Shown here one piece after another: positions 1 to 7,431 of a DNA stretch of 64,000 nt (its first letter is position 1; every line of letters begins with the position of its first letter). Location of the stretch: positions 1 through 64,000 of the forward strand of contig NZ_SNZR01000017.1 of assembly GCF_004363955.1 (NCBI RefSeq), in the 5' to 3' direction. Origin of the DNA: Enterovirga rhinocerotis. GTDB taxonomy: Bacteria > Pseudomonadota > Alphaproteobacteria > Rhizobiales > Beijerinckiaceae. A program made the translations under genes and the position numbers. The notes under the pieces were generated by a model. That model ran no database searches. It saw nothing but the letters and a program-made list of their open reading frames with translations, and was not told the DNA's origin.

Positions 1-44
1 TGCGCGGGTCCCTCCTATGGACTCCGGGGACGACCCACCCAGGC

Positions 45-95
45 GGGGTCAATATTGGACGCCGATCGGGGGTCAATGTTCCGAGCCGTTTGACA
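45..95. mobile_element. IS21-like element terminus (remnant)
   Basis: Two imperfect direct repeats 24 bp apart, GGGGTCAATATT at 45-56 and GGGGTCAATGTT at 69-80, are each followed by a GxCG-rich stretch and end in TGACA at 91-95. Multiple terminal repeats of this kind closing in TGACA resemble the ends of IS21-family elements in alphaproteobacteria. No transposase is visible, since the element would lie mostly left of the window. A small hairpin (CCGCA-ATTC-TGCGG, 96-109) directly abuts the putative end. The family call rests on recalled terminal sequence only. Confidence 0.45.
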
Positions 96-374
96 CCGCA
101 ATTCTGCGGCCTCTATCCCGCAAGAGCACGGGGTGGGGGACTCCCCCCGTCTGACCGCGGCCTTTCCTCAGCTCAACATTTTGGGACCCGCGGCATAGCG
201 AGACTTGACGACTTCGCCCGGTCTGGTCGAACGTTTCCACGGGCCCGGTGCAGCAGTAACACCCTCTGGGCTAAATGCCGCCCGATAATCCGTGGGTCTG
301 ACAGGCATGTCGGCCATCGGTCGCCCTGAACGCGGCCAGACCGAGCATGCGTCGTGTCTGCGGCGCGGGAATGC
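96..374. other. Non-coding stretch between IS end and methyltransferase gene
   Basis: No supported gene. It holds the CCGCA/TGCGG hairpin at 96-109 and a G-run/C-run dyad around 129-152. The short open frames here lack ribosome sites and recognisable products. Confidence 0.5.
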
Positions 375-1388
375 CTACTCCGCAGCTTCGCCGAAGCCCA
401 GCCTCTTTTGCTTTACGAGCTTCGAGAGATCGAGCTCGCGGCCCGCCTTCACTGCCCGATACCCAGCCTCAAGCTCGGCGGGCGTCGAGGTGAGGTCCAT
501 GAAGCGAAACACGCTTTCTGCGACATAATCTTGCCGCTCCTCGAACGACAACCACCGGCGACCCTCGGCCTCAGCGACTTGGCCCGTCGTGTTCGACCCC
601 GCGAAGATGTCGAGAACGAGGTCGCCAGGCTCGGTAAGGAAGCGAATGAAGAACTCCGGGAGCTTGCTTGGGAACCGCGCCGGGTGGCTCTTCGCGCCTA
701 CGAGCTTGCAACCTGCGAGGTATCTCCCGTTAGACTCCGTGTTTGGGATCGTAATTAAATTGGGTGGGATCGCGCCGCCGTTGTCCTTGCCGAACGACGT
801 TCCAATGTCGTGCCCCGAGGGGCGCACCTTCGGCGTGTAAAACTTCGTCGGGTCCTTGATCAGCGTCTTCATGCGATCGCTGTAGGGCGCTAGCACCTTT
901 GACACATTCGCCTTCGGCCACTCGGTCTTCCCAAACCACCAGACGGTATTAACCGCGTCCTTAGCCCGGAGCTTACGCTTGTTTACCCATTCGATTGGGC
1001 TAGGCAGCTTCGACGGATTGAACCAATAGAAATCCTGCGCGAGGAAGTAACCTAACTCATCGCAGAACCGAATCGGGATGCGGAAATTGTAGAGGCTGCG
1101 GGACGGCACGCCCTTCTGGTAAGCCCCGCCCACGTCGACAACGAAGCTACCTGTTTCCTTCAATTTCGGCTTCACCAGCGTCGCGAACTCCGTCAACCAG
1201 TCAAGATACTCGAGTTGATCGAGGTTGCCGTAAGCCTTCTGGCGCTGAAGCGCGAAGGGCGGAGAGGTCATGACGAGGTCAATGCTCCCGTCCGGCAATT
1301 GCTTCAGTAGGTCGCGAGAATCCCCAGCATAGGCACGCCCAAGACGGGTCGTGTAGGCCGCGTTCCGGTCGAAGGTGGGTAACGTCAC
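375..1388 (-). CDS. pvuIIM-like: PvuII-type DNA (cytosine-N4) methyltransferase
   Basis: This is the modification enzyme of a type IIP restriction-modification system, predicted to methylate the N4 position of the inner cytosine of CAGCTG. The catalytic motif IV SPPF lies near residues 42-45. The AdoMet-binding motif I (DIFAGSNTTG) is near 260-269, so the order is IV before I, as in beta-class amino-methyltransferases. Long stretches match M.PvuII from memory, including the blocks around SPIEWVNKRK and RPSGHD. The frame stays open upstream to 1658, but that part lies opposite the C gene. I start at GTG 1388, six bases after AGGAG; TTG at 1391 is also possible and would give the MVTLPTF start known for M.PvuII. 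Divergent from the C and R genes. Confidence 0.93.
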   Translation of the reverse strand: MTLPTFDRNAAYTTRLGRAYAGDSRDLLKQLPDGSIDLVMTSPPFALQRQKAYGNLDQLEYLDWLTEFATLVKPKLKETGSFVVDVGGAYQKGVPSRSLYNFRIPIRFCDELGYFLAQDFYWFNPSKLPSPIEWVNKRKLRAKDAVNTVWWFGKTEWPKANVSKVLAPYSDRMKTLIKDPTKFYTPKVRPSGHDIGTSFGKDNGGAIPPNLITIPNTESNGRYLAGCKLVGAKSHPARFPSKLPEFFIRFLTEPGDLVLDIFAGSNTTGQVAEAEGRRWLSFEERQDYVAESVFRFMDLTSTPAELEAGYRAVKAGRELDLSKLVKQKRLGFGEAAE

Positions 1389-1402
1389 CAAGCTCTCCTG
1401 AT

Positions 1403-1417
1403 CACACTCATCGTGTG
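1403..1417. promoter_or_regulatory. Candidate C-box dyad between M and C-R genes
   Basis: CACAC-TCATC-GTGTG is a perfect 5-bp dyad in the 65-bp gap between the divergent methyltransferase and controller genes. It contains ACTCATCGT, which resembles the ACTnATnGT half-boxes bound by controller (C) proteins of type II systems. Location and symmetry fit autoregulation by the C protein. The second box expected in a full C-operator is poorly conserved here. Confidence 0.4.
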
Positions 1418-1453
1418 TAGACCGTTCCGAGCCTGAACCACAACTCTTCCTTT

Positions 1454-1696
1454 GTGAGCGACTCGTCCAAGCCCATAGATGGTAGCCTATCCGCACGCCA
1501 AGCGGTCGCGTGCAATGTCCGGCGATTGCGCGTCGAACGCGGTCTGTCACAAGAGGAGCTCGCGTCCGGCTCCGGGCTCCACCGAAATTACGTTGGCGGC
1601 GTCGAACGTGGCGAGCGCAATGTCTCTGTGGACAACATCGGCCGCCTCGCCGCCGCACTTCGGGTCACTCCTGCGAGCCTGCTGGACGGCGCATAA
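1454..1696 (+). CDS. pvuIIC-like: Restriction-modification controller (C) protein
   Basis: An 80-residue XRE/Cro-type helix-turn-helix protein from GTG 1454. The HTH spans about residues 30-70 ([25 protein letters not shown]). Length, sequence type and position (divergent from M, overlapping R) are those of type II controller proteins such as C.PvuII. These activate their own gene and the downstream nuclease gene after a delay, so that methylation precedes cutting. The stop codon TAA (1694-1696) overlaps the ATG of the nuclease gene by one base, which implies translational coupling. It ends without an extension beyond the HTH fold. Confidence 0.9.
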   Translation: MSDSSKPIDGSLSARQAVACNVRRLRVERGLSQEELASGSGLHRNYVGGVERGERNVSVDNIGRLAAALRVTPASLLDGA

Positions 1697-2325
1697 TGGC
1701 GACGAAGCGGCATGCCGAATGGGAGCGGCTTCAAAAGCTGCTACCCGCAGTTCTTGAGTATCAGAAGCTCGCGACGGAGCACGGTATCAACGACATATTT
1801 CAGGATAACGGCGGCAAAATCCTGCAGATGCTGTTCGCACTCAACCTGCAAGGCCTGCCAGGCCGCGAGGGTAACGATGCGGTCGACGCAGACGGGCTGG
1901 AGTACGAGCTGAAAAGCGTGAACATCGCTCTCACGCCGAACTTCAGCACTCATCATCACATCAACCCGACGATCCTCGCCAAATACAAGCAGGTTGGGTG
2001 GTATTTCGCGGTGTTCCAGGACATCGAGATGCGGCGCATCTACCATGTAGGCACAGACAAACTGGCAGCCATCTTCGATCAGTGGGAGAAGAAATGGCAC
2101 GGTTCGGGCGGAAAAGACATTAACAATCCGAAGATTCCGCTGACCTTTGTCATGGAGAATGGGACCGAAGTCTACGAAGACGGCAAGCCATTTGATCCGT
2201 CCGAGGCCGCCAAGCTGCGGGCTGCACGGAAGCGAGAAGCCGCCCGGATCAAGGCCGAGGCTGATGAGCGCGCGGGAAAGCCCCCAGTCCCCAGAAAGAC
2301 GCGCGGCCGCTTGCCGAAAAAGTAG
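1696..2325 (+). CDS. pvuIIR-like: PvuII-type restriction endonuclease
   Basis: A 209-residue type IIP nuclease predicted to cut CAGCTG. From memory of R.PvuII (157 aa), the recognition and catalytic blocks are intact: HGINDIFQDNGGK (residues 29-41, with the minor-groove Asp37), GREGNDAVD (56-64) and EYELKS (69-74). This places the catalytic triad at Asp61, Glu71 and Lys73. The base-contacting histidines are in STHHH (84-88), and KDINNPKIP follows near 140. About 45 extra residues at the C-terminus are Lys/Arg/Ala-rich and absent from R.PvuII. The start ATG overlaps the C-gene stop. The gene looks intact and functional. Confidence 0.93.
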   Translation: MATKRHAEWERLQKLLPAVLEYQKLATEHGINDIFQDNGGKILQMLFALNLQGLPGREGNDAVDADGLEYELKSVNIALTPNFSTHHHINPTILAKYKQVGWYFAVFQDIEMRRIYHVGTDKLAAIFDQWEKKWHGSGGKDINNPKIPLTFVMENGTEVYEDGKPFDPSEAAKLRAARKREAARIKAEADERAGKPPVPRKTRGRLPKK

Positions 2326-2655
2326 CGATCAGTTCCAGGAGAGGCATCGGTTCCCACCCCAAGCCTTTGAGGGGCACCGACTCGCGGAGGTGCCGCGCAC
2401 TCATAAGTGCAGTGCAACCGGTTTCCACCTGGGCGGAAGCGCTGTCATCAAAAAAGAAAATCAGTACACAAACAGGGCGCATAACCGTCACCGTAGACGC
2501 CTTAAGTAACTGTTTTTGCTGCATATATTTTTAATGTGATCGCCTCCCCTCAGCTCCACCAGGAAGTCTTTTGGAGCTCGCGGTTTTCCGCACTCCTAGG
2601 ATATCGCTGTAGTTTCCGTAGGTTAGCCGACCCGCTTCCCGGATCATCCGTTGCT
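2326..2655. other. AT-richer intergenic stretch after the nuclease gene
   Basis: No supported gene. The DNA around 2445-2540 is markedly richer in A and T than its surroundings (A-run near 2450, T-run near 2512). This probably marks the right edge of the acquired restriction-modification block. Confidence 0.4.
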
Positions 2656-3951
2656 CTAGTTTGAGGCCGAAACCCGCCATATGGTGTCGCCCGCATCGTC
2701 TGTGACGAGCAAGGCACCGCCACCATCCTGGAATACGCCAACAGGCCTTCCAAACGCGGTTCCCTTCTGTAAGTCCGCCATGAATCCGGTGAGGAAGTCC
2801 TGCGGGTCGCCGGATGGCTTGCCGTCCTTGAAGGGAATGAACAGGACCTTGTAGCCGGAGAACGGCTGGCGGTTCCACGAGCCGCGCTGCGCCACGAAGG
2901 CCCCGCCGCGATAGGCCGCTGGGAGAGCATCGCCCGTGTAGAAGAGGAGGCCCAGGGAGGCCGTGTGGGGACCGACCGCGTAATCGGGCTGGATCGCCGT
3001 CTCGACGAGCGTCTTGCCTTGCCCCTTCAATCGGGGGTCTTCGTTCTTGCCCCAATAGCTGAAGGGCCAGCCGTAGAAGCCGCCCTCCTTCACGCTGGTG
3101 ATGTAATCGGGTGCCAGATCATCGCCGATGTTGTCGCGTTCGTTGACGGCGGTCCAAAGTGTACCGGTCGTCGGCTCGAGCGACATACCCACGGGATTGC
3201 GGAGACCGCTCGCGAAGATGCGATGGTTCGAGCCGTCCAGCCCGATCTCGTGGATGGCCGCACGGCCCTTCTCCAGATCGAGGCCGTGCTCTCCGACGTT
3301 GCTGGCCGATCCGACCGAGACGTAGAGTTTGGTCCTGTCCCGCGACAGGAGGAGGTTGCGGGTCCAGTGGTTATTGTAGCCGCCAGCGGGCAGTTCGAGC
3401 AGTCTGCGACCCTTGTCCTCGATCTTCGTCTGCCCGAGCTTGTAGGAGTAGGTCAGAAGACCATCCGTATTGGCGACGAACAGCGTGCCGTCGACGAAGG
3501 CCAGACCGAAGGGCTGCGAGAGGTCGTCGAGCAGCACATGCCGCTCGTCCGCGACGCCGTCGCCGTTCGTGTCGCGCAGCAGCGTCACCCGGTCGGGACT
3601 GAAGACGGCCGCCGAACCCGACCGCATCTGCCCAGGCGTCTTCGTGTTGATGCCCTTCGGCCGCACGGTCGTCGTCGCCTCGGCGACGAGCACGTCGCCG
3701 TTCGGCAGGACGTGGATCGATCGCGGCGAATCCAGCCCGTCCGCGAAGCGTTGGACCTTCAGGCCATCTGGCGCCCTGGGAGAGGCGTCCTTCGGCCAGC
3801 CGATGACCTTCGAGAAGTTCTGGACACGGTGGTCCGTGTCCGGCTTCGGCAGAACCGGGTTCGCGCCGTAGCCCGGCGTCGCGGACGTCGGTTGCGCGAG
3901 CGCGGGCAAGCTGACGAGAAGAGCGGCGAGCGCCGTAGCGGTGCGGATCAT
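2656..3951 (-). CDS. PQQ-dependent L-sorbosone/glucose dehydrogenase-like secreted enzyme
   Basis: 431 residues from ATG 3951 (GGAG ten bases upstream), with an export signal at residues 1-20 (hydrophobic core ending LPALAQ). The mature part has the six-bladed beta-propeller sequence style of the GSDH/sorbosone dehydrogenase family: LDSPRSIHVLPNGDVLVAE, TNGDGVAD, YNNHWTRNLLLS, GLRNPVGMSLEP and RGSWNRQPFSGYKV. Members of this family oxidise sugars or polyols in the periplasm, many with PQQ. The gene is divergent from pqqA, which supports PQQ as cofactor; the substrate is not determinable. The frame upstream of 3951 covers the pqqA region antisense and is not used. Confidence 0.82.
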   Translation of the reverse strand: MIRTATALAALLVSLPALAQPTSATPGYGANPVLPKPDTDHRVQNFSKVIGWPKDASPRAPDGLKVQRFADGLDSPRSIHVLPNGDVLVAEATTTVRPKGINTKTPGQMRSGSAAVFSPDRVTLLRDTNGDGVADERHVLLDDLSQPFGLAFVDGTLFVANTDGLLTYSYKLGQTKIEDKGRRLLELPAGGYNNHWTRNLLLSRDRTKLYVSVGSASNVGEHGLDLEKGRAAIHEIGLDGSNHRIFASGLRNPVGMSLEPTTGTLWTAVNERDNIGDDLAPDYITSVKEGGFYGWPFSYWGKNEDPRLKGQGKTLVETAIQPDYAVGPHTASLGLLFYTGDALPAAYRGGAFVAQRGSWNRQPFSGYKVLFIPFKDGKPSGDPQDFLTGFMADLQKGTAFGRPVGVFQDGGGALLVTDDAGDTIWRVSASN

Positions 3952-4107
3952 GCGGTTCTCCGGAGGGCGCAGGCCAAACGTCCGCGGCCTTTCCGGAGTT
4001 CGTCGTCGCGATCCGTCCGCGACTGCGTGGCGCAGTTGGCAACGAAACGGGAGAGATCGACGTTGGCCGAACCGACGCGCTAGAGCCGCGTCGATGAGGA
4101 GAAGCCG

Positions 4108-4197
4108 ATGAGCTGGCAGACGCCGACCGTGACCGAAATCTCCTGCGCCATGGAAGTGACGTCCTATGCTGGAGTCGAGGACGACGACCTGCACTAG
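4108..4197 (+). CDS. pqqA: PQQ precursor peptide PqqA
   Basis: A 29-residue peptide, MSWQTPTVTEI... ending in EDDDLH. Its core EVTSY carries Glu16 and Tyr20, the two residues cross-linked by PqqE to build pyrroloquinoline quinone; the Glu-x3-Tyr spacing is the family signature. GAGGAG lies at 4096-4101, six bases before ATG 4108. It stands directly before pqqB in the usual order. The last codons and the stop form the left arm of a strong hairpin. It lies 156 bp from the divergent sugar dehydrogenase gene. Confidence 0.95.
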   Translation: MSWQTPTVTEISCAMEVTSYAGVEDDDLH

Positions 4198-4207
4198 GTC
4201 GTCGTCC
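4179..4207 (+). promoter_or_regulatory. pqqA-pqqB intercistronic hairpin
   Basis: GGACGACGACC (4179-4189) pairs perfectly with GGTCGTCGTCC (4197-4207) over 11 bp, around the 7-base loop TGCACTA. It covers the end and stop codon of pqqA and finishes just before the pqqB start. Stem-loops after pqqA in other PQQ producers are known to keep the precursor peptide mRNA more abundant than the enzyme mRNAs. No U-run follows, so read-through or mRNA protection is more likely than full termination. Confidence 0.75.
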
Positions 4208-4214
4208 GAACGTG

Positions 4215-5135
4215 ATGGGATGCACCGGCGCTCGGGCGATCGTCCTCGGCTCGGGCGCCGGCGGCGGCTTGCCCCAATGGAATTGCGGCTGCCGTCATTG
4301 CGCTCTGGCGCGCGAGGGCGACGCGCGGGTCGTTCCTCGCAGCCAAGCGAGTCTCGCGCTGACGGGGAACGGTCGACACTGGCTGATCGTCAACGCGGCG
4401 CCTGACCTGCGGTCACAGATCATCGCCTGCACCTCCCTTTCGCCAGAGCGCGGAACACGCGCCTCGCCCATCACCGACGTGATCCTGACCGGAGGCGAGA
4501 TCGATCAGATCGCCGGGCTTCTGACATTGCGGGAGGGTCATGCCTTCCGCATCAGCGCGACGAGCGAGGTGCTCATCATCCTCTCCGCCAACCCGATCTT
4601 CGATGCCCTCGACCCCAAGAACGTCGAGCGCCGTGTCGTGCGCCCACCCTGCCGGATCGAGCTCGCGGGTCTCGCGATCGAATGCATCGCTCTTCCGGGC
4701 AAGGCTCCGCTCTACCTTGAGCGGGATGGGGCCGCCGATCCCGGCGAGATGCTGGCTCTCCTGGCGCGGCCCCTGGCGGGCGGCCTCGGCATCGCCTGCG
4801 TTCCGGGCTGTGCGGCGATCACACCCGCGCTCCAGTCATTGCTCGCCCGAGCGGATATCGTGCTGATGGACGGAACCGTCTTCCACGACGACGAGCTCGC
4901 GCGCGCCGGGATGGGGACGAAGACTGGGCGGCGGATGGGCCATCTACCCATCGCGGGGGAAGGCGGCACGCTCTCCACCCTCACCGACCTCGCTCCGCGG
5001 CGCCGGATCTATACCCACGTCAACAACACGAACCCGGTGCTCCTGGCAGATTCGCCCGAGCGCGGCGTCCTGGACGCGGCGGGGATCGAGCTGGCCCATG
5101 ACGGCATGGAGATCGCCTTGGAACCGGTCACGTGA
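4215..5135 (+). CDS. pqqB: PqqB, metallo-beta-lactamase-fold PQQ biosynthesis protein
   Basis: 306 residues, typical for PqqB, an oxygenase of the metallo-hydrolase fold acting on the excised Glu-Tyr precursor. The N-terminal block IVLGSGAGGGLPQWNCGC and the later GGEIDQIAGLL, DGTVFHDDE, MGHLPI and THVNNTNPVL blocks are all family hallmarks. ATG 4215 and GTG 4212 are adjacent start options, and I prefer the ATG. The stop overlaps the pqqC start (GTGA). Second gene of the pqqABCDE operon. Confidence 0.95.
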   Translation: MGCTGARAIVLGSGAGGGLPQWNCGCRHCALAREGDARVVPRSQASLALTGNGRHWLIVNAAPDLRSQIIACTSLSPERGTRASPITDVILTGGEIDQIAGLLTLREGHAFRISATSEVLIILSANPIFDALDPKNVERRVVRPPCRIELAGLAIECIALPGKAPLYLERDGAADPGEMLALLARPLAGGLGIACVPGCAAITPALQSLLARADIVLMDGTVFHDDELARAGMGTKTGRRMGHLPIAGEGGTLSTLTDLAPRRRIYTHVNNTNPVLLADSPERGVLDAAGIELAHDGMEIALEPVT

Positions 5136-5857
5136 GCGCGGTCCTGACGCCCGACGCGCTCGTCGAGAGCCTGCACGCGATCGGCGCCGAGCGCTATCAC
5201 GACCGCCACCCCTACCATCACCGAATGAGGGAAGGCGGCTGCTCGAAGGCGGAGATCCAGGCCTGGGCGCTCAATCGCTACTACTACCAGTCACGGATTC
5301 CGGTGAAGGACGCGATCATCCTGTCGCGCATGGAGGATCCGGCGCTTCGGCGAGCCTGGCGCCAACGCATCCTCGACCATGACGGCGATGCGGAGGGCGA
5401 AGGCGGGATCGAACGATGGCTGAAGCTCGCCGAGGGCGTCGGTCTCGACCGAGCCGATGTGGTCGCGACGCGCGGGATCCTGCCCGGCACTCGCTTCGCG
5501 GTGGACGCCTATCTGTCGCTCGTTCGGGAGCGCAGTCTTCTCGAGGCCATCGCCTCGTCGCTGACTGAGCTCTTCTCGCCGCGCATCATTCAGGACAGGG
5601 TCTCGGGGATGCTGGCGAATTATCCGTTCGTGACCTCCGAGACGCTTGCCTACTTCACGGCCCGCCCCGAACAGGCCCGCCGGGACGTCGACGTTGCGCT
5701 GGCCTATGTGCGCCGCCATGCCGTCACCCCGGACAGCCAGGCCGACGTCCAGACGGCACTCCGCCTGAAATGCGATATCCTCTGGGCGATGCTGGACGCG
5801 CTCGACCACGCCTATGGCGAGCGGGGCCAGGTGCCGCCGGGGGCTTGGCGTCCGTGA
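5132..5857 (+). CDS. pqqC: PqqC, PQQ synthase (final oxidative step)
   Basis: 241 residues, of the TenA/heme-oxygenase-like all-helical fold. PqqC closes the ring and performs the eight-electron, O2-dependent oxidation that yields PQQ. Recognisable blocks are RYHDRHPYHHRM, ALNRYYYQSRIPVKDA, RILDHDG and LTELFSP. It begins with GTG 5132 overlapping the pqqB stop. PqqC and PqqD are separate genes here, unlike the PqqCD fusion described in Methylobacterium extorquens. The C-terminus overlaps the pqqD start by the same GTGA arrangement. Confidence 0.95.
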   Translation: MSAVLTPDALVESLHAIGAERYHDRHPYHHRMREGGCSKAEIQAWALNRYYYQSRIPVKDAIILSRMEDPALRRAWRQRILDHDGDAEGEGGIERWLKLAEGVGLDRADVVATRGILPGTRFAVDAYLSLVRERSLLEAIASSLTELFSPRIIQDRVSGMLANYPFVTSETLAYFTARPEQARRDVDVALAYVRRHAVTPDSQADVQTALRLKCDILWAMLDALDHAYGERGQVPPGAWRP

Positions 5858-6135
5858 ACAGGCTGCCGACCGACGAGGACCGCCCGAGGCTCGTGCGCGG
5901 CGTGAAGCTGCGCCCCGACGCCGCGCGCGGCGGCCACGTCCTGCTCGCGCCGGAGCGCGTCGTCGCCCTCAATCCGAGTGCCGTCGCTGTAGTCGAGCGA
6001 TGCGACGGCTCGCGCAGCCTCGCCGCTATCGTCGACGAACTCGCCGCCGCCTACGCCGCGGCGCGCACCCTGATCGAATCCGATGTCCACGCACTCGTCC
6101 GGGATCTTGCCGCGAAGCGATTGATCGAGTGGTGA
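5854..6135 (+). CDS. pqqD: PqqD, PqqA-binding chaperone
   Basis: 93 residues from GTG 5854, which overlaps the pqqC stop. PqqD folds as a winged-helix-like RiPP recognition element that binds PqqA and presents it to PqqE. Sequence blocks are RGVKLRPDAARGGHVLLAPERVVALN and SLAAIVDELAAAY. The size is normal for free-standing PqqD. The stop overlaps the pqqE start GTG (6132), so translation is coupled from pqqB through pqqE. Confidence 0.94.
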   Translation: MNRLPTDEDRPRLVRGVKLRPDAARGGHVLLAPERVVALNPSAVAVVERCDGSRSLAAIVDELAAAYAAARTLIESDVHALVRDLAAKRLIEW

Positions 6136-7208
6136 CGCCCGAGATCGCCCCTCCCCTCGGGCTCCTCGCGGAGCTGACACACCGCTGCCCGCTCGCCTGT
6201 GCCTATTGCTCCAACCCGCTGGAGTTGCTCGGGCGCGAGGCGGAGCTCGACACGGAAACCTGGGCGCGGGTGTTCCGCGAAGCGGCGGCGATGGGCGTCC
6301 TGCAGCTCCATCTGTCGGGAGGCGAGCCGGCCTCCCGCGCCGATCTCGTCGACCTCGTGCGCGCCGCAGCACAGGCGGGGCTTTACACGAACCTCATCAC
6401 CTCGGGCCTCGGTCTCGGCCCCTCGCGGCTCGCGGCGCTGGTCGAGGCCGGGCTCGACCATCTTCAGCTGTCCATCCAGGACGTTGACGAGGCCGAAGCG
6501 GATGTGTCCGCCGGCCTCAGGGGGTCGCATCGCAAGAAGCGGCGGATCGCCGCCTAAGTCGCGGGGAGCGGCCTCGCCTTCACGCTGAACCTCGTCCTCC
6601 ACCGCTCCAACATCGCCCGCGTCGGCACGGCGATCGACGAGGCGGTGACCATGGGAGCCCAGCGCATCGAGGTCGCCCACACTCAATATTACGGCTGGGC
6701 GCTGCGCAATCGCGCCGCTCTGCTGCCGAGCCGTGAGCAGGCGCGCGCGGCTCACGAGGCGATCGGGCAGGCCCGCGAGCGGCATTCGGAGCACATCGCG
6801 ATCGACTACGTCGCGCCGGACTATCTCGGGCGCTATCCGAAGCCCTGCATGAATGGCTGGGGCCAGCGCTCGATGAACGTTGCACCGGACGGGACCGCCT
6901 TGCCCTGCCACGCGGCCGCGACCATCCCCGGCCTTGTCTTTTGGAACGTCCGGCAGCGCCCGCTCGCGGAGATATGGCAGGCGTCACCGGCTTTCGAGGC
7001 GTATCGCGGGACCGACTGGATGCGAAAGCCCTGCGTCTCCTGCCCTCGACGCGAAACGGATTTCGGCGGCTGCCGCTGCCAAGCGCTCGCCATCACGGGC
7101 GACGCCCGCAATACGGACCCCGTCTGTCATCTGTCGGAGCATCGGCATCTGATCGACGCGATGCTATCGGAGCCCGCCCAGCCGATCCTGCAGCGTGGAC
7201 ATCCGTAG
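6132..7208 (+). pseudogene. pqqE: pqqE (radical SAM PqqA cross-linking enzyme) broken by an in-frame TAA
   Basis: The 359-codon frame matches full-length PqqE but contains TAA at 6555-6557 (codon 142). Before the stop come the radical SAM cluster motif CPLACAYC (4Fe-4S/AdoMet), LSGGEP and HLQLSIQD. After it, in the same frame, come LTLN-type sequence, HTQYYGWALRNR and the SPASM cysteines (PCMNGW, PCHAA, PCVSCPRRE, GGCRC). No indel is needed: the stop sits where PqqE homologues have an ordinary residue, often Glu or Ala, so one base change explains it. The downstream part could restart at ATG 6645. As read, no intact PqqE is made unless there is read-through, a sequencing error, or another copy. 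Confidence 0.88.
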
Positions 7209-7431
7209 ACTAGGCCTACCGCGTACCGGACGTCGGCTCCGGTCGGCGAAGACGTCGGGACAGAAGAGCGGCGTAATCGCACCTCCGACCGGCCCCGTCA
7301 GGGACATCGTCGCCAATCCGCGGGGCGTCCGAACCGCCGCAATCAGGGTCGACATCGGTGTGAAGACGCCCATGATGATGAACGCAGCGCTGAGGCCCGC
7401 GACGCTCGCCGGGGTCGGAGCTGGGCGGCCT

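Noticed and set aside
1389-1658. N-terminal extension of the methyltransferase frame
   Set aside because: It overlaps the control region and the C gene antisense, has shadow-like composition, and homology starts at VTLPTF.
7209-7431. Minus-strand frame with a hydrophobic stretch (GLSAAFIIMGVFTPMSTLI) resembling the end of an MFS transporter
   Set aside because: Only one helix-like segment, no start or further conserved part; too little to call even a remnant.
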